Source of the DNA: Cellvibrionales bacterium
Lineage (GTDB): Bacteria; Pseudomonadota; Gammaproteobacteria; Pseudomonadales; UBA7239
Length of the DNA: 26,397 bases
Assembly (NCBI GenBank): GCA_016713115.1
Contig: JADJPU010000003.1
Location: forward strand, 1-26,397
Reading direction: 5' to 3'
In this document: positions 8,357-16,293 of the stretch, in pieces
How the letters are laid out: each line of letters begins with the position of its first letter
Position numbering within the stretch: position 1 is the stretch's first letter
Notes under the pieces: generated by a model
Databases searched by the model: none
The model's input: the letters and a program-made list of their open reading frames with translations, nothing else
Told to the model about the DNA's origin: nothing
Program-made: the position numbers and the translations under genes

Positions 8357-9010
8357 TTATTTAATGACGCGAAACATGTCGGCGTACAATCGAAAAATAA
8401 TTTTTGCCACATGAATAATGTCATCTTGATCTCTCTTGTCATCAATTTTATTCACGACACTTTCGAAAAAATCAATATGCTCAATATCCAATGAACCGTG
8501 AGAATACAAATAGCTAAATGCTTTTTTTGGTAGTTGCAATGCCAATCGAATTTTATCTGCCGCCTGAGTGGCCACATTCACGCTGGTTCCTTCCAGCACA
8601 AAAACCATCCCCAAAAAACCGACAGGATTGCGCCGCGACACAAAATCCCAAATAAAACTTATCATCAACTCTACGGGCAGCGATGGCACGGCATGGCGCA
8701 CAATTTCAGCATCACTGCCGCATTGTGCAATGTCGCTCAATATCCATTCCTGATGCCCCACTTCTTCTTCGATGTAATGTGCCATTTTTTCGCGCAACCA
8801 CTCCTTGTTCTCCGGCAGCCTAGCGCCCACCGCCATCAACAAGGGCAGCGTGTGCTTCACATGGTGATACGCCTGTCCAAGAAACGCGACATATTCATCA
8901 CGCGTAATTTCACCCTGCAGTGCCGCAGTAATGAGCGGCGAACTGAGCAAATACTCTCTTTCCTGCACCGTTTCCTGCTGCAAACGCAGATAAAAATTAG
9001 CGGCGTTCAT
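8357..9010 (-). CDS. Heme-oxygenase-like diiron oxidase (TenA/PqqC/CADD-type fold)
   Basis: This is a 217-residue all-helical protein. The start ATG (9008-9010) has GGAGG upstream and overlaps the ligase stop by 14 bp, implying coupled translation. Metal-ligand candidates are seen in the order expected for heme-oxygenase-like diiron oxidases (HDO): EEEVGH (Glu81-83, His86), Glu140 in FVLEGTSV and HGSLDIEH (His171, Asp175, His178). The His-x3-Asp-x2-His spacing is that of CADD-type enzymes. Family members such as UndA, BesC and SznF use two irons and O2 for C-H, C-C or N oxidations. Automatic annotation would probably say TenA or PqqC, but the acidic and His ligand set argues against a thiaminase. 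Neighbouring acyl ligase and SDR suggest an acyl-derived substrate (inference). Confidence 0.82.
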   Translation of the reverse strand: MNAANFYLRLQQETVQEREYLLSSPLITAALQGEITRDEYVAFLGQAYHHVKHTLPLLMAVGARLPENKEWLREKMAHYIEEEVGHQEWILSDIAQCGSDAEIVRHAVPSLPVELMISFIWDFVSRRNPVGFLGMVFVLEGTSVNVATQAADKIRLALQLPKKAFSYLYSHGSLDIEHIDFFESVVNKIDDKRDQDDIIHVAKIIFRLYADMFRVIK

Positions 9011-10418
9011 ATGCCATATCCTCCGTGGATGCATAAAAACTGTCGATGTCTGATTTGAAATGCAGCGCAATGTCATCGCGCTTATTGCGCCCATTAGCGG
9101 TTGCCAAACCATTGCTTGCGGTAAAGGCTTCCGCCGCACGCAGCCAGTGTCGCACCTGCGCATAATCTGGCAATGCGGCATTTGCGGCGTTCACCGCTTG
9201 CTGTAACGCAGTATCCGCCAAACTGGGCGCAAACAGCACGGCCACCAAGAACGGTTTTGCCTCGCCAAAAACAGCAGCCTGTAAAACACCTGCCTGTCCC
9301 AGTAATTCACTTTCCACCCATTCAGGGCTGATATTTCTGCCAAAACTGCTGACGATCAGGTTTTTGCGACGACCGATAATCGCAACAAAACCTTCATCGT
9401 CGATACGGGCGAGATCCCCCGTCGGCAACCACGAATCGTGCGGCTTATCTTCTTGATCGAGATAGCCTAAAAAATGACTGCCCGCCACTTCGAGCTCACT
9501 CGCGGCATTGAGTCGCACTGCCACATGCGGCAAAGGCTTGCCCACGGTTCCCACTTTGTCCGCGCCGCTATGGTTAACGCACACCACGGAACCGCACTCC
9601 GACAAACCGTAGCCTTCGTACACGGGCAGCCCTTGTTGACGCGCCGCGCGCAGTAATTCGGGCGCAACGCGCGCACCACCCACCGCCACCAACTTCAATG
9701 CACTCACATCAAACGCACTTAAAATTGGCAACACGGCTTTGAGCATCTGCGGCAGGAGAATAACGCTCTCCGCCCGCTGCTCCATCACACAGCGCAAAAA
9801 TACGGACGCATCCCATGTGCTTGATCCACCCCAACCCACGGCTGCCAGCGGCGGTGTGACACAAGTGACGCCCGCCAATACAGCGGCATACACACCAGCC
9901 ACATTCTCCAGCAGCACGGGTAGCGGCAGCGCGCACAAATGCCGTTTTACGCCTGCGGCTGACAGTAATTCGGCAATCGACGTTGCCACCGCCTCCTGAG
10001 CAGCCTGCGACAGACACACACCTTTGGGATGGCCTGTTGATCCAGAAGTAAAAGTAATTTTTGCCGTGGTCGGCGGCAGACGCACAGCAGGCGCGCGGCG
10101 CTCAAGTCGACACAAACCCTCTGCCGACTCGGTGGCACGAACGGTAAACCCACATTGCTGCCACAGCGGTGCATTGGGCTGATCTGTCAGCAGTGTGCCA
10201 ACCCCCGCACTCTCAAGCGCCCACTGCATTTGTGACGCAGTAAAAAAATGTGGCAGCGGCACACAAACGCGCCCACTTTCTTGACAGGAAAAATCCGCGC
10301 TCAACCACGCCGCGCTATTTTCAGCGCACAAAGCCACAGCGCCGCTGCCTTCCTGCAAGGCATTTACCAGTGAAGCCTGCGCGCCTCGCTGCTCAAGCCA
10401 CTGCCGGTAAATTGTCAT
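8997..10418 (-). CDS. AMP-forming acyl-CoA ligase / acyl-adenylating enzyme (ANL superfamily)
   Basis: This is a 473-residue adenylating enzyme that activates a carboxylic acid as acyl-AMP, then probably as a thioester. From the ATG at 10418 the motifs are FTSGSTGHPKG (residues 123-133, phosphate loop), LPLPVLLENVAGVY, YEGYGLSECG (A5), TGD (333-335), GRRKNLI with GRNISP (349-365, hinge) and a C-terminal NGRNKRDDI holding the catalytic Lys region. It is shorter than typical fatty acyl-CoA synthetases (about 550) because of a compact N-terminus. The start overlaps the hemolysin-family stop by 26 bp and its stop overlaps the oxidase start by 14 bp, so the three are one operon. No carrier protein gene is nearby, so the acceptor could be CoA or an acyl acceptor handled by the neighbouring protein. 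Confidence 0.88.
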   Translation of the reverse strand: MTIYRQWLEQRGAQASLVNALQEGSGAVALCAENSAAWLSADFSCQESGRVCVPLPHFFTASQMQWALESAGVGTLLTDQPNAPLWQQCGFTVRATESAEGLCRLERRAPAVRLPPTTAKITFTSGSTGHPKGVCLSQAAQEAVATSIAELLSAAGVKRHLCALPLPVLLENVAGVYAAVLAGVTCVTPPLAAVGWGGSSTWDASVFLRCVMEQRAESVILLPQMLKAVLPILSAFDVSALKLVAVGGARVAPELLRAARQQGLPVYEGYGLSECGSVVCVNHSGADKVGTVGKPLPHVAVRLNAASELEVAGSHFLGYLDQEDKPHDSWLPTGDLARIDDEGFVAIIGRRKNLIVSSFGRNISPEWVESELLGQAGVLQAAVFGEAKPFLVAVLFAPSLADTALQQAVNAANAALPDYAQVRHWLRAAEAFTASNGLATANGRNKRDDIALHFKSDIDSFYASTEDMAYERR

Positions 10419-11001
10419 ACACACCCGCCAATGCCTGTACGCAAGCAGCAGCCAATGTTGGTCGGCACAACAGTGCCGCGTGCGCGGCAGGCAGAGAAAT
10501 AGCAATCACAACCGTCTCTTGCGTGTAATAGCTGCCCCACGCAAAACGCGCCGCACCCAAACGCTCTGGTGTTGCGCGCGCAATAACCTGAAAAGGAATT
10601 CCCACCCGCCGCAAAGCGTTGCGCACGGCCGGCGTGGTGTTGCACACACTCCACGCATAACCGTGTCGATAAATCAGCTCCGTCAGCAGCGGAAACAGTG
10701 TTCGCGTTACGCCAGGGATCTGTCCGGCAAGATTGCCGATTTCCAACACCGTTGCGCGCGCCACCGGCACGCCGACATGCTGCGCAATTTCTGTTTCAAT
10801 CGCGCGATCCAAATATTGTTCGATAAACAATTTCTCATCGCCTGCTGGGCGCAACCCCGCCACACCGACAAGCTCAGTGTGATGATACAAACCTAATAGC
10901 CACGGCATAAATGTTTTCACACACGCACCGTAACGTTGCAAAAACTCGCTGGCGACAAAACGCTCCATCGCCAGCCGTTCAGCGCCATCCTCACCAGCCA
11001 T
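10393..11001 (-). CDS. Thermostable-hemolysin-family protein (T_hemolysin, GNAT-like)
   Basis: The protein matches the delta-VPH/T_hemolysin family: a segment ending RYGACVKTFMPWLLGL, then VAGLRPAGDEKLFIEQYLD, ATVLEIGNLAG, NTTPAVRNALRRVGIPF and WGSYYTQETVV. The family is named for a Vibrio hemolysin, but its fold is, as far as I recall, related to GNAT acyltransferases; an enzymatic role beside an acyl ligase is therefore likely (inference). No signal peptide or membrane helix is seen. The frame is open back to a TTG at 11151, but conservation begins near residue 60 of that longer form; I chose the ATG at 11001 (202 residues, family-like length). GTG at 11064 after AGGTGA is another option. 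It is first in the four-gene operon and overlaps the ligase start. Confidence 0.8.
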   Translation of the reverse strand: MAGEDGAERLAMERFVASEFLQRYGACVKTFMPWLLGLYHHTELVGVAGLRPAGDEKLFIEQYLDRAIETEIAQHVGVPVARATVLEIGNLAGQIPGVTRTLFPLLTELIYRHGYAWSVCNTTPAVRNALRRVGIPFQVIARATPERLGAARFAWGSYYTQETVVIAISLPAAHAALLCRPTLAAACVQALAGVYDNLPAVA

Positions 11002-11225
11002 CACCACCGAGGGGATGTCGCCAGCGGCCAATACATCACTTCCCAAACGCAGCGCACTTTCCACAGGATCACCTGCAACATCAACCACCACAACAGATTC
11101 AGTATCTGCTTTGCAGCGTGAAGAAAATGTGAACTTTGCGTCTAAGTACAAGCTTGATGCTTTTCACAGTTTTCGGCTCAGACCGCTGCTATGCTGACCT
11201 TGAGCCAATAGCGAGGGCTACCACC

Positions 11226-12218
11226 ATGAAACACAAAAATCTCTTGTCGATCTTGGCACTGTTCCTTGCGTTTGGCGCCACCAATATTGCCAAGGCACAA
11301 ACCATCAACTACCGCGAAGAAATGCGCCAATTTGTGATTGGCATTTCTGATTACGCGCGCGCTGCGCATCCCAACTTCATTGTGATTCCACAAAATGGCA
11401 TGCCACTCATTACTAGCGACGGCGAACCCAGCAGCCCAGTCGCCACCAACTACGCCAACGCGATTGACGGCACGGGCATTGAATCGCTGTTTTACGGCTA
11501 CCCCAAAGGCACGCGCAAAACACCAATCGCCGTGCAACAACCCATGCTGGCATTGGCTGATGTGTTCAAAGCCAACGGCAAAACTGTGATGGTGACAGAT
11601 TATTGCAACGGCAAGAAAGCACTGGACGCCTCTTACACAAACAACAATGCGCACGGCTATATTTCTATCGCCACCAAAGTCAGCTTGACACGCATTCCGA
11701 AATACCCAGCGCAGCCTTACAACGTCAATAACAATGACATCACAGCCATGAGCGATGCGAAAAACTTTCTCTATCTCATCGATCCAGCCAAATTCAAAAC
11801 CAAAACAGATTTTTTAGCCGCCATCAACGCAACTGACTACGATATGCTGGTAATCGATTTGTTTTTTATTAATGACGGCACCGCGCTCACTGCAGACGAT
11901 TTGGCGCAATTAAAAATCAAACATAATGGTGGACGGCGTTTGGTGATTAGCTACATGAGTATTGGCGAAGCAGAGTCTTATCGCTATTACTGGAACAAAG
12001 ATTGGCTTAAAAAGGACACTCGCCCTGTATGGTTAAAAACGCTCAATAAACGCTGGGCAGGAAACTATGCAGTGGAATACTGGAACCCAGAATGGCAGGC
12101 CATTATCTACGGCAGCGAAAACGCCTATCTCGACAAAGTATTGCAAGCCGGTTTTGACGGCGTGTATTTAGATATCATTGATGGATACGAGTATTTTGAA
12201 GCGCAGCAGACTCCGTAA
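11226..12218 (+). CDS. Secreted GH114-type endo-alpha-1,4-polygalactosaminidase-like protein
   Basis: This is a 330-residue exported protein. The start ATG at 11226 follows GAGGG by eight bases and opens a signal peptide (MKHKN, hydrophobic LLSILALFLAFGA, cleavage likely after AKA, residue 24). The C-terminal half shows the TIM-barrel GH114 / TM1410 signature: MLVIDLFF (about 207-214), RLVISYMSIGEAESYRYYW (238-256, with the acidic Glu248), WNPEWQ and GFDGVYLDIIDGYEYF (309-324, Asp316). The family cleaves alpha-1,4-galactosaminogalactan-type polymers; the actual substrate here is unknown. Its last 44 bp overlap the end of the convergent SGNH hydrolase gene. An in-frame ATG upstream at 11136 is not used on this reading because it would bury the signal peptide. 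Confidence 0.85.
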   Translation: MKHKNLLSILALFLAFGATNIAKAQTINYREEMRQFVIGISDYARAAHPNFIVIPQNGMPLITSDGEPSSPVATNYANAIDGTGIESLFYGYPKGTRKTPIAVQQPMLALADVFKANGKTVMVTDYCNGKKALDASYTNNNAHGYISIATKVSLTRIPKYPAQPYNVNNNDITAMSDAKNFLYLIDPAKFKTKTDFLAAINATDYDMLVIDLFFINDGTALTADDLAQLKIKHNGGRRLVISYMSIGEAESYRYYWNKDWLKKDTRPVWLKTLNKRWAGNYAVEYWNPEWQAIIYGSENAYLDKVLQAGFDGVYLDIIDGYEYFEAQQTP

Positions 12219-13278
12219 CCTCCTCAATGTGATCTGCTAATAGTGCTTGTCCATACGGATTGAGGTGCGCATCCAACCACAAATCTGTGCTGGGAAGATA
12301 GCGGCTTTTAAACAGAGAATGCGCCACCCCTCGTTCGTCCAATTCTTCTGCCAGCGCGCGTATAGCAACAAGATTTTCTCCTTGCGTGTCTTGCGTTTGC
12401 AAAATCACCGCATGAAAAAACATGCCGCGTTTTTCACAATACTGGCGAATTTCAGACAACAGTTGTGCTGCCAACAATACCTTGTCATGCATTACCGGCG
12501 TCAATGCCGGCAGCACTTCCGGCTTACCGCGCCTCTGAATAAAAGCGATCACCCCTGGCATGTGGTGCGCAATAAAACTCAACACCTGTACGCGACTGGA
12601 CCAATCATTGGGCTCTGGGATTTCTGTGACAGGAATGCTCTGCTCCACCTCCCTGTAAGGAACGGGAACATTGGTTAAACGCAATTCATCGCCTGAGGCC
12701 ACAAAGGCCGGTTTGGGATAGGCATATCTTTCGGTTGCTGCGTTGTCATCAAAATCGTTGAAATAAAATTCAAGAATGACGCCTTGATACTGATATGTTG
12801 GATGCTGCTCCAAAAACTGCTGCAAACTGAGCCATTCTTGGTCGGTACCGTAACCCGCTATACCCAAACTGTAGAGATTTTTATCCGTGTTTTTTCGTGA
12901 AAATACTGCGGCTGCCGTTTCATTGTCTTCCACACCCCAGCCCCAAGCGTAGGAATCACCGAGCAGCAGGTAATTTTTCTTGCCCTCCACATACGCTGGA
13001 TACATATCGCGATAACCCGCTGCGTCGTGGCTAACCGTAACGTGAAAATCTTTACTGTAATACGGCGTGGACAAATTTTTCACTCCACGCCAGCCCAGCA
13101 ACTTATCGTACTCAAACAAATGGCTGTAAAAAGCTGGGCGAATGCCACCGCCGTAATCAGGGTGTGGAGAAAAAATTCTCACCAACACCTCCGCAAGCAA
13201 CAATGCCATAACCAAACCAATGATGACAGCAGCAATATTGCTAAGAACTTTCAGAATCCAAGAAAAAAATACGCGCAT
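12175..13278 (-). CDS. Membrane-anchored SGNH/GDSL hydrolase
   Basis: This is a 367-residue protein with an N-terminal membrane helix (about residues 8-34, VLSNIAAVIIGLVMALLLAE) followed by a periplasmic SGNH domain. The nucleophile block reads LLLGDSYAWGWG (Ser109), the block III Asn is probably in FYFNDFDDN, and the catalytic dyad sits in WLDAHLNPYG (Asp336, His338). Such proteins are often esterases or O-acetyl transfer or removal enzymes acting on surface polysaccharides. It overlaps tail to tail with the GH114 gene and lies 25 bp after the DUF1211 gene, so it may be the third gene of a pirin-DUF1211-SGNH transcript. Carbohydrate de-esterification next to a glycosidase is a reasonable guess, not shown. 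Confidence 0.83.
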   Translation of the reverse strand: MRVFFSWILKVLSNIAAVIIGLVMALLLAEVLVRIFSPHPDYGGGIRPAFYSHLFEYDKLLGWRGVKNLSTPYYSKDFHVTVSHDAAGYRDMYPAYVEGKKNYLLLGDSYAWGWGVEDNETAAAVFSRKNTDKNLYSLGIAGYGTDQEWLSLQQFLEQHPTYQYQGVILEFYFNDFDDNAATERYAYPKPAFVASGDELRLTNVPVPYREVEQSIPVTEIPEPNDWSSRVQVLSFIAHHMPGVIAFIQRRGKPEVLPALTPVMHDKVLLAAQLLSEIRQYCEKRGMFFHAVILQTQDTQGENLVAIRALAEELDERGVAHSLFKSRYLPSTDLWLDAHLNPYGQALLADHIEEVTESAALQNTRIHQ

Positions 13279-13303
13279 TTAGCAGCAGCCATAAGTAAAA
13301 ACA

Positions 13304-13882
13304 TTAGTTACCAGAAAACATACTCTCAATTCTTTTATCTGGTACTAGCCACAGCAATGCCACAGCCACATAAAAACCAATTGAAATCCACGGATTGATA
13401 AACGCCGTAGGAATAGCAGACATATATAACACCACCGACAATTTACCTTTGCCATCGCGACCAATGGCTTCTGCCAACGGAGAATGTTCCCCTTCATGTT
13501 TGATAATGGTGTATTGCAATATGAAGTACGCCAGCGCAGCCATCAGCAAAATAAAGCCGTACATCACCACCGGCAATGTGGCAATCATATTTTCACCGAT
13601 CCATGCCGTTGAAAACGGGAACAGCGACAACCAAAACAGCAAATGCAAATTTGCCCACAGGATGCTGCCGCTCACGCGCTGTACAGAATGCAACAAGTGG
13701 TGATGGTTATTCCAATAAATACCAACGTATACAAAACTCAACACATAGCTGGCAAAGACCGGTATCACCGACTGCAACACACTCCAATCAACACCGTGCG
13801 GGACTTTTAATTCCAACACCATAATAGTAATGATGATGGCCAACACGCCGTCGCTGAATGCCTCTAAGCGATTCTTTCCCAT
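13304..13882 (-). CDS. TMEM175/DUF1211-family membrane protein (putative K+ channel)
   Basis: This is a 192-residue protein with about six membrane helices. It starts with the family signature RLEAFSDGVLAIIITI (R-x3-FSDG-x-x-A-I), the pore-lining motif of TMEM175-type channels, and continues with YVGIYWNNHHHLLH and FWLSLFPFSTAWIGE, both typical of bacterial DUF1211 proteins. Bacterial relatives conduct potassium as tetramers of one such repeat. The ATG at 13882 has GGAA eight bases upstream and is 15 bp downstream of the pirin stop, so the two are probably cotranscribed. No functional tie to pirin or to the SGNH gene is evident. Confidence 0.88.
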   Translation of the reverse strand: MGKNRLEAFSDGVLAIIITIMVLELKVPHGVDWSVLQSVIPVFASYVLSFVYVGIYWNNHHHLLHSVQRVSGSILWANLHLLFWLSLFPFSTAWIGENMIATLPVVMYGFILLMAALAYFILQYTIIKHEGEHSPLAEAIGRDGKGKLSVVLYMSAIPTAFINPWISIGFYVAVALLWLVPDKRIESMFSGN

Positions 13883-13897
13883 AAATTATTCCAATAT

Positions 13898-14794
13898 TCA
13901 GCGATGGATTTGGCCAAAATGACCGCTGTTAAAATCATCTATCGCCTGCGCAATTTCTTCGCGTGTGTTCATCACAAAGGGCCCATAGCCCACCACGGGC
14001 TCTTGAATCGGCGCGCCGCTCAACCACAACAACTGAGCGTCAGTTTCTGCGGTGATTTTCACACCATTGCCAACCGTATCCAACACCGCCAACTGTGCAT
14101 CACCGCGCAGGGTTTTGCCATCAACATTCACCTCGCCTTGCAAAATCACTAATAGCGTATGCCAACCCTGTTGCGCAGGCAGCGTCACCACGGCGCCTGC
14201 CTGTACATTCACATCCCACACTTGCATAGGCGAAAACGTGTGTGCCGGTCCTTGCAAACTTTCATACGCGCCGGCAATTACACGCACTGTTCCCGCACTA
14301 TTTGACAAGTTGGCAACAGGAATATTTTCTTTGGTGATGGCTTGATAACACGGCGGCTTCATTTTGTCTGCCGCCGGCAAGTTCACCCACAACTGCACCA
14401 TATTGAACATACCACCGCTGCGCGCAAATGCTTCGCTGTGATACTCCTCGTGCAAAATACCGCCCGCCGCTGTCATCCACTGCACGTCACCCGCACCAAT
14501 TACGCCGCCCTCGCCCGTGGAGTCGCGGTGCGCCACTTCACCCTGATAAACAATCGTTACCGTTTCAAAACCGCGATGCGGATGCTGCCCTACGCCACGT
14601 CGCGCCGTGGTGGGTGAAAACTCCATAGGTCCCGCGCGATCCAACAACAAAAACGGACTAATTTCCGCGCCAAATGTGTTGTAAGAAAATAAGGAGCGCA
14701 CAGGAAAGCCATCACCCACCCAGTGTTGCGCGGGTGCATCGTGAACAGCTAACACTCGTTTTAGTGCAGACACCGCAGCTTCTGTTGATTGCAT
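13898..14794 (-). CDS. Pirin family bicupin protein
   Basis: This is a 298-residue bicupin. The metal site is visible: HPHRGFETVTIVYQGEVAHRD (first His pair), followed by MTAAGGILHEEYH with His and Glu; these are the four pirin ligands. Family members bind Fe and some show quercetin 2,3-dioxygenase activity; others act in redox sensing. The start is ATG at 14794 with a perfect AGGAGGT upstream; a longer in-frame extension to 14848 lacks such a site. It is divergent from the P450 gene and is probably the first gene of a transcript running into DUF1211 and SGNH. Confidence 0.9.
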   Translation of the reverse strand: MQSTEAAVSALKRVLAVHDAPAQHWVGDGFPVRSLFSYNTFGAEISPFLLLDRAGPMEFSPTTARRGVGQHPHRGFETVTIVYQGEVAHRDSTGEGGVIGAGDVQWMTAAGGILHEEYHSEAFARSGGMFNMVQLWVNLPAADKMKPPCYQAITKENIPVANLSNSAGTVRVIAGAYESLQGPAHTFSPMQVWDVNVQAGAVVTLPAQQGWHTLLVILQGEVNVDGKTLRGDAQLAVLDTVGNGVKITAETDAQLLWLSGAPIQEPVVGYGPFVMNTREEIAQAIDDFNSGHFGQIHR

Positions 14795-14826
14795 ACACAC
14801 CTCCTGATTTCTTAGGGCGCGCCTGC

Positions 14827-14856
14827 TTGAAACACGCACAGCCATCACGCGATACT
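14827..14856 (+). promoter_or_regulatory. Candidate sigma-70 promoter of the P450 gene
   Basis: TTGAAA (14827-14832, 5/6), an 18 bp spacer and GATACT (14851-14856, 4/6) stand 30 bp ahead of the P450 ATG, in the 92 bp gap shared with divergent pirin. Confidence 0.5.
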
Positions 14857-14886
14857 CTAGCGCGTTACCTCACCCGATGCACAACC

Positions 14887-16281
14887 ATGCTCAATACCCT
14901 GCAATCCTATTTTTTCCACACCCGCCGCCTGTTGCTTTCACACCTATTTGAAATGGTGTTGTCGCTGGCTGCGTATTGGTTGAATCGCCAATCTCCACAA
15001 AAAAAATCACGCACAACAACACCTTTGGAGCATCCGCAACGCCCAGAAGATTTTGCGCCCTTGGCACAAAGCAACTTCACCAATCCCTTTCCCTACTACC
15101 AGATGTTGCGCGATCAGTTTCCTGTGTATCGCTTACCGAATACGCGTTTTTGGTTGGTGTCGCGCTACGAAGATATTATGAATTTGGCGCGCGACACCGA
15201 AGCCTGTTCCTCACGCATCACGGAAATTTTGGTCAGCGGCAAACCCAAATCTATCGACAAAAACACACCTTCGCTCGCCGAGTGTTTAGGCGCGTGGGGC
15301 GTGGTGCCGGTGGATGTGCTCGCCGTGCAAGACCCACCGACACACAGCGCCGAGCGCAAAATTGCGCACAGCGGTTTCAACGCGCATTTTGTCAAAGCAC
15401 TGGAACCGGAAGTGCAAAAATTATGTGATGAAATGTTGGATGAACTGCTGCCGCAAGGCGAATGTGAATTTGTGCAGCAATTTGCGTGGCGCTTGCCGAT
15501 GCGCCTCATCATCCGCTTACTCGGTTTACCAGAAAGCGATTACGAACAAATCAAAGCTTGGTGTTGCGACAATATCCGCCAACTCAGCGGCGTAATTACG
15601 CGCACAGAATCGCTGAAAACCGGCTGCTCCAGCGCGCAGTTTGTGCGCTATTTGTGGCACCACTATCTGCGCATGAAAAAAAATCCGCCCGACAACTTCA
15701 CTGGTATTTTGATACGCGAAGCCAATGACCCCAACAGCGTAATGACCGATCAGCGCGCCATTTCCACGCTGTTTCAACTGCTGATTGCAGGTTCTGATTC
15801 CTCTGCCAGCTCCATGGGCAATGCGCTGCGCATGTTGGCACTGCGTCCAGACATCGAACAACAACTGCGGCAGCAGCCTGAAAAAATCAACGATTTCATC
15901 GAAGAAGTATTTCGTTTGGAATCAGCTTTTCAAGGGCATTTTCGCCTCACCAAAAAATCCGTCACGCTGCACGGCGTCACCATTCCTGAAAACCAGCGCG
16001 TGTTTTTAATGTGGGCATCCGGCAATCGCGACGAACGCTTTTGGGAGCGGCCAGACGAATTAGACCTCAACCGCACCAACGGAAAAAAACACCTCACTTT
16101 TGGTCACGGCGTGCATGCCTGCATCGGGCGCGAATTGGCGCGCATGGAAATTCGTATTGTGATCAGCACACTGTTGTCGCGCACAAAATTCTTTACTATT
16201 TGTGGCGATACCCCGTTTGAAGCCAGCATGTTTGCGCGCACTCTGCTCGCACTGCCCTTGCGTTTTGAACTCTCTCACTAA
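14887..16281 (+). CDS. Cytochrome P450
   Basis: This is a 464-residue P450 monooxygenase. Seen: the I-helix LLIAGSDSSASS (299-309), where the usual Asp-Thr pair reads Asp-Ser; the ExxR motif EVFR (340-343); and the heme loop FGHGVHACIG (405-414) with Cys412 as the axial ligand. Residues 15-33 are hydrophobic (LLLSHLFEMVLSLAAYWL), a possible membrane association uncommon for bacterial P450s. The start ATG at 14887 was chosen over an upstream in-frame ATG at 14674 because the promoter-like site and the end of divergent pirin lie between them. No ferredoxin or reductase gene is adjacent, so redox partners are elsewhere. It is followed 12 bp later by yggS. The substrate cannot be inferred. Confidence 0.93.
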   Translation: MLNTLQSYFFHTRRLLLSHLFEMVLSLAAYWLNRQSPQKKSRTTTPLEHPQRPEDFAPLAQSNFTNPFPYYQMLRDQFPVYRLPNTRFWLVSRYEDIMNLARDTEACSSRITEILVSGKPKSIDKNTPSLAECLGAWGVVPVDVLAVQDPPTHSAERKIAHSGFNAHFVKALEPEVQKLCDEMLDELLPQGECEFVQQFAWRLPMRLIIRLLGLPESDYEQIKAWCCDNIRQLSGVITRTESLKTGCSSAQFVRYLWHHYLRMKKNPPDNFTGILIREANDPNSVMTDQRAISTLFQLLIAGSDSSASSMGNALRMLALRPDIEQQLRQQPEKINDFIEEVFRLESAFQGHFRLTKKSVTLHGVTIPENQRVFLMWASGNRDERFWERPDELDLNRTNGKKHLTFGHGVHACIGRELARMEIRIVISTLLSRTKFFTICGDTPFEASMFARTLLALPLRFELSH

Positions 16282-16293
16282 AGAAATACAGCC

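Noticed and set aside
10250..10896. Plus-strand open frames opposite the ligase and hemolysin-family genes
   Set aside because: Arg/His-rich, no ribosome sites, no family resemblance; shadows of the minus-strand genes.
11136..11225. N-terminal extension of the GH114 protein from ATG 11136
   Set aside because: It would put 30 residues before a clear signal peptide; the ATG at 11226 has its own ribosome site.
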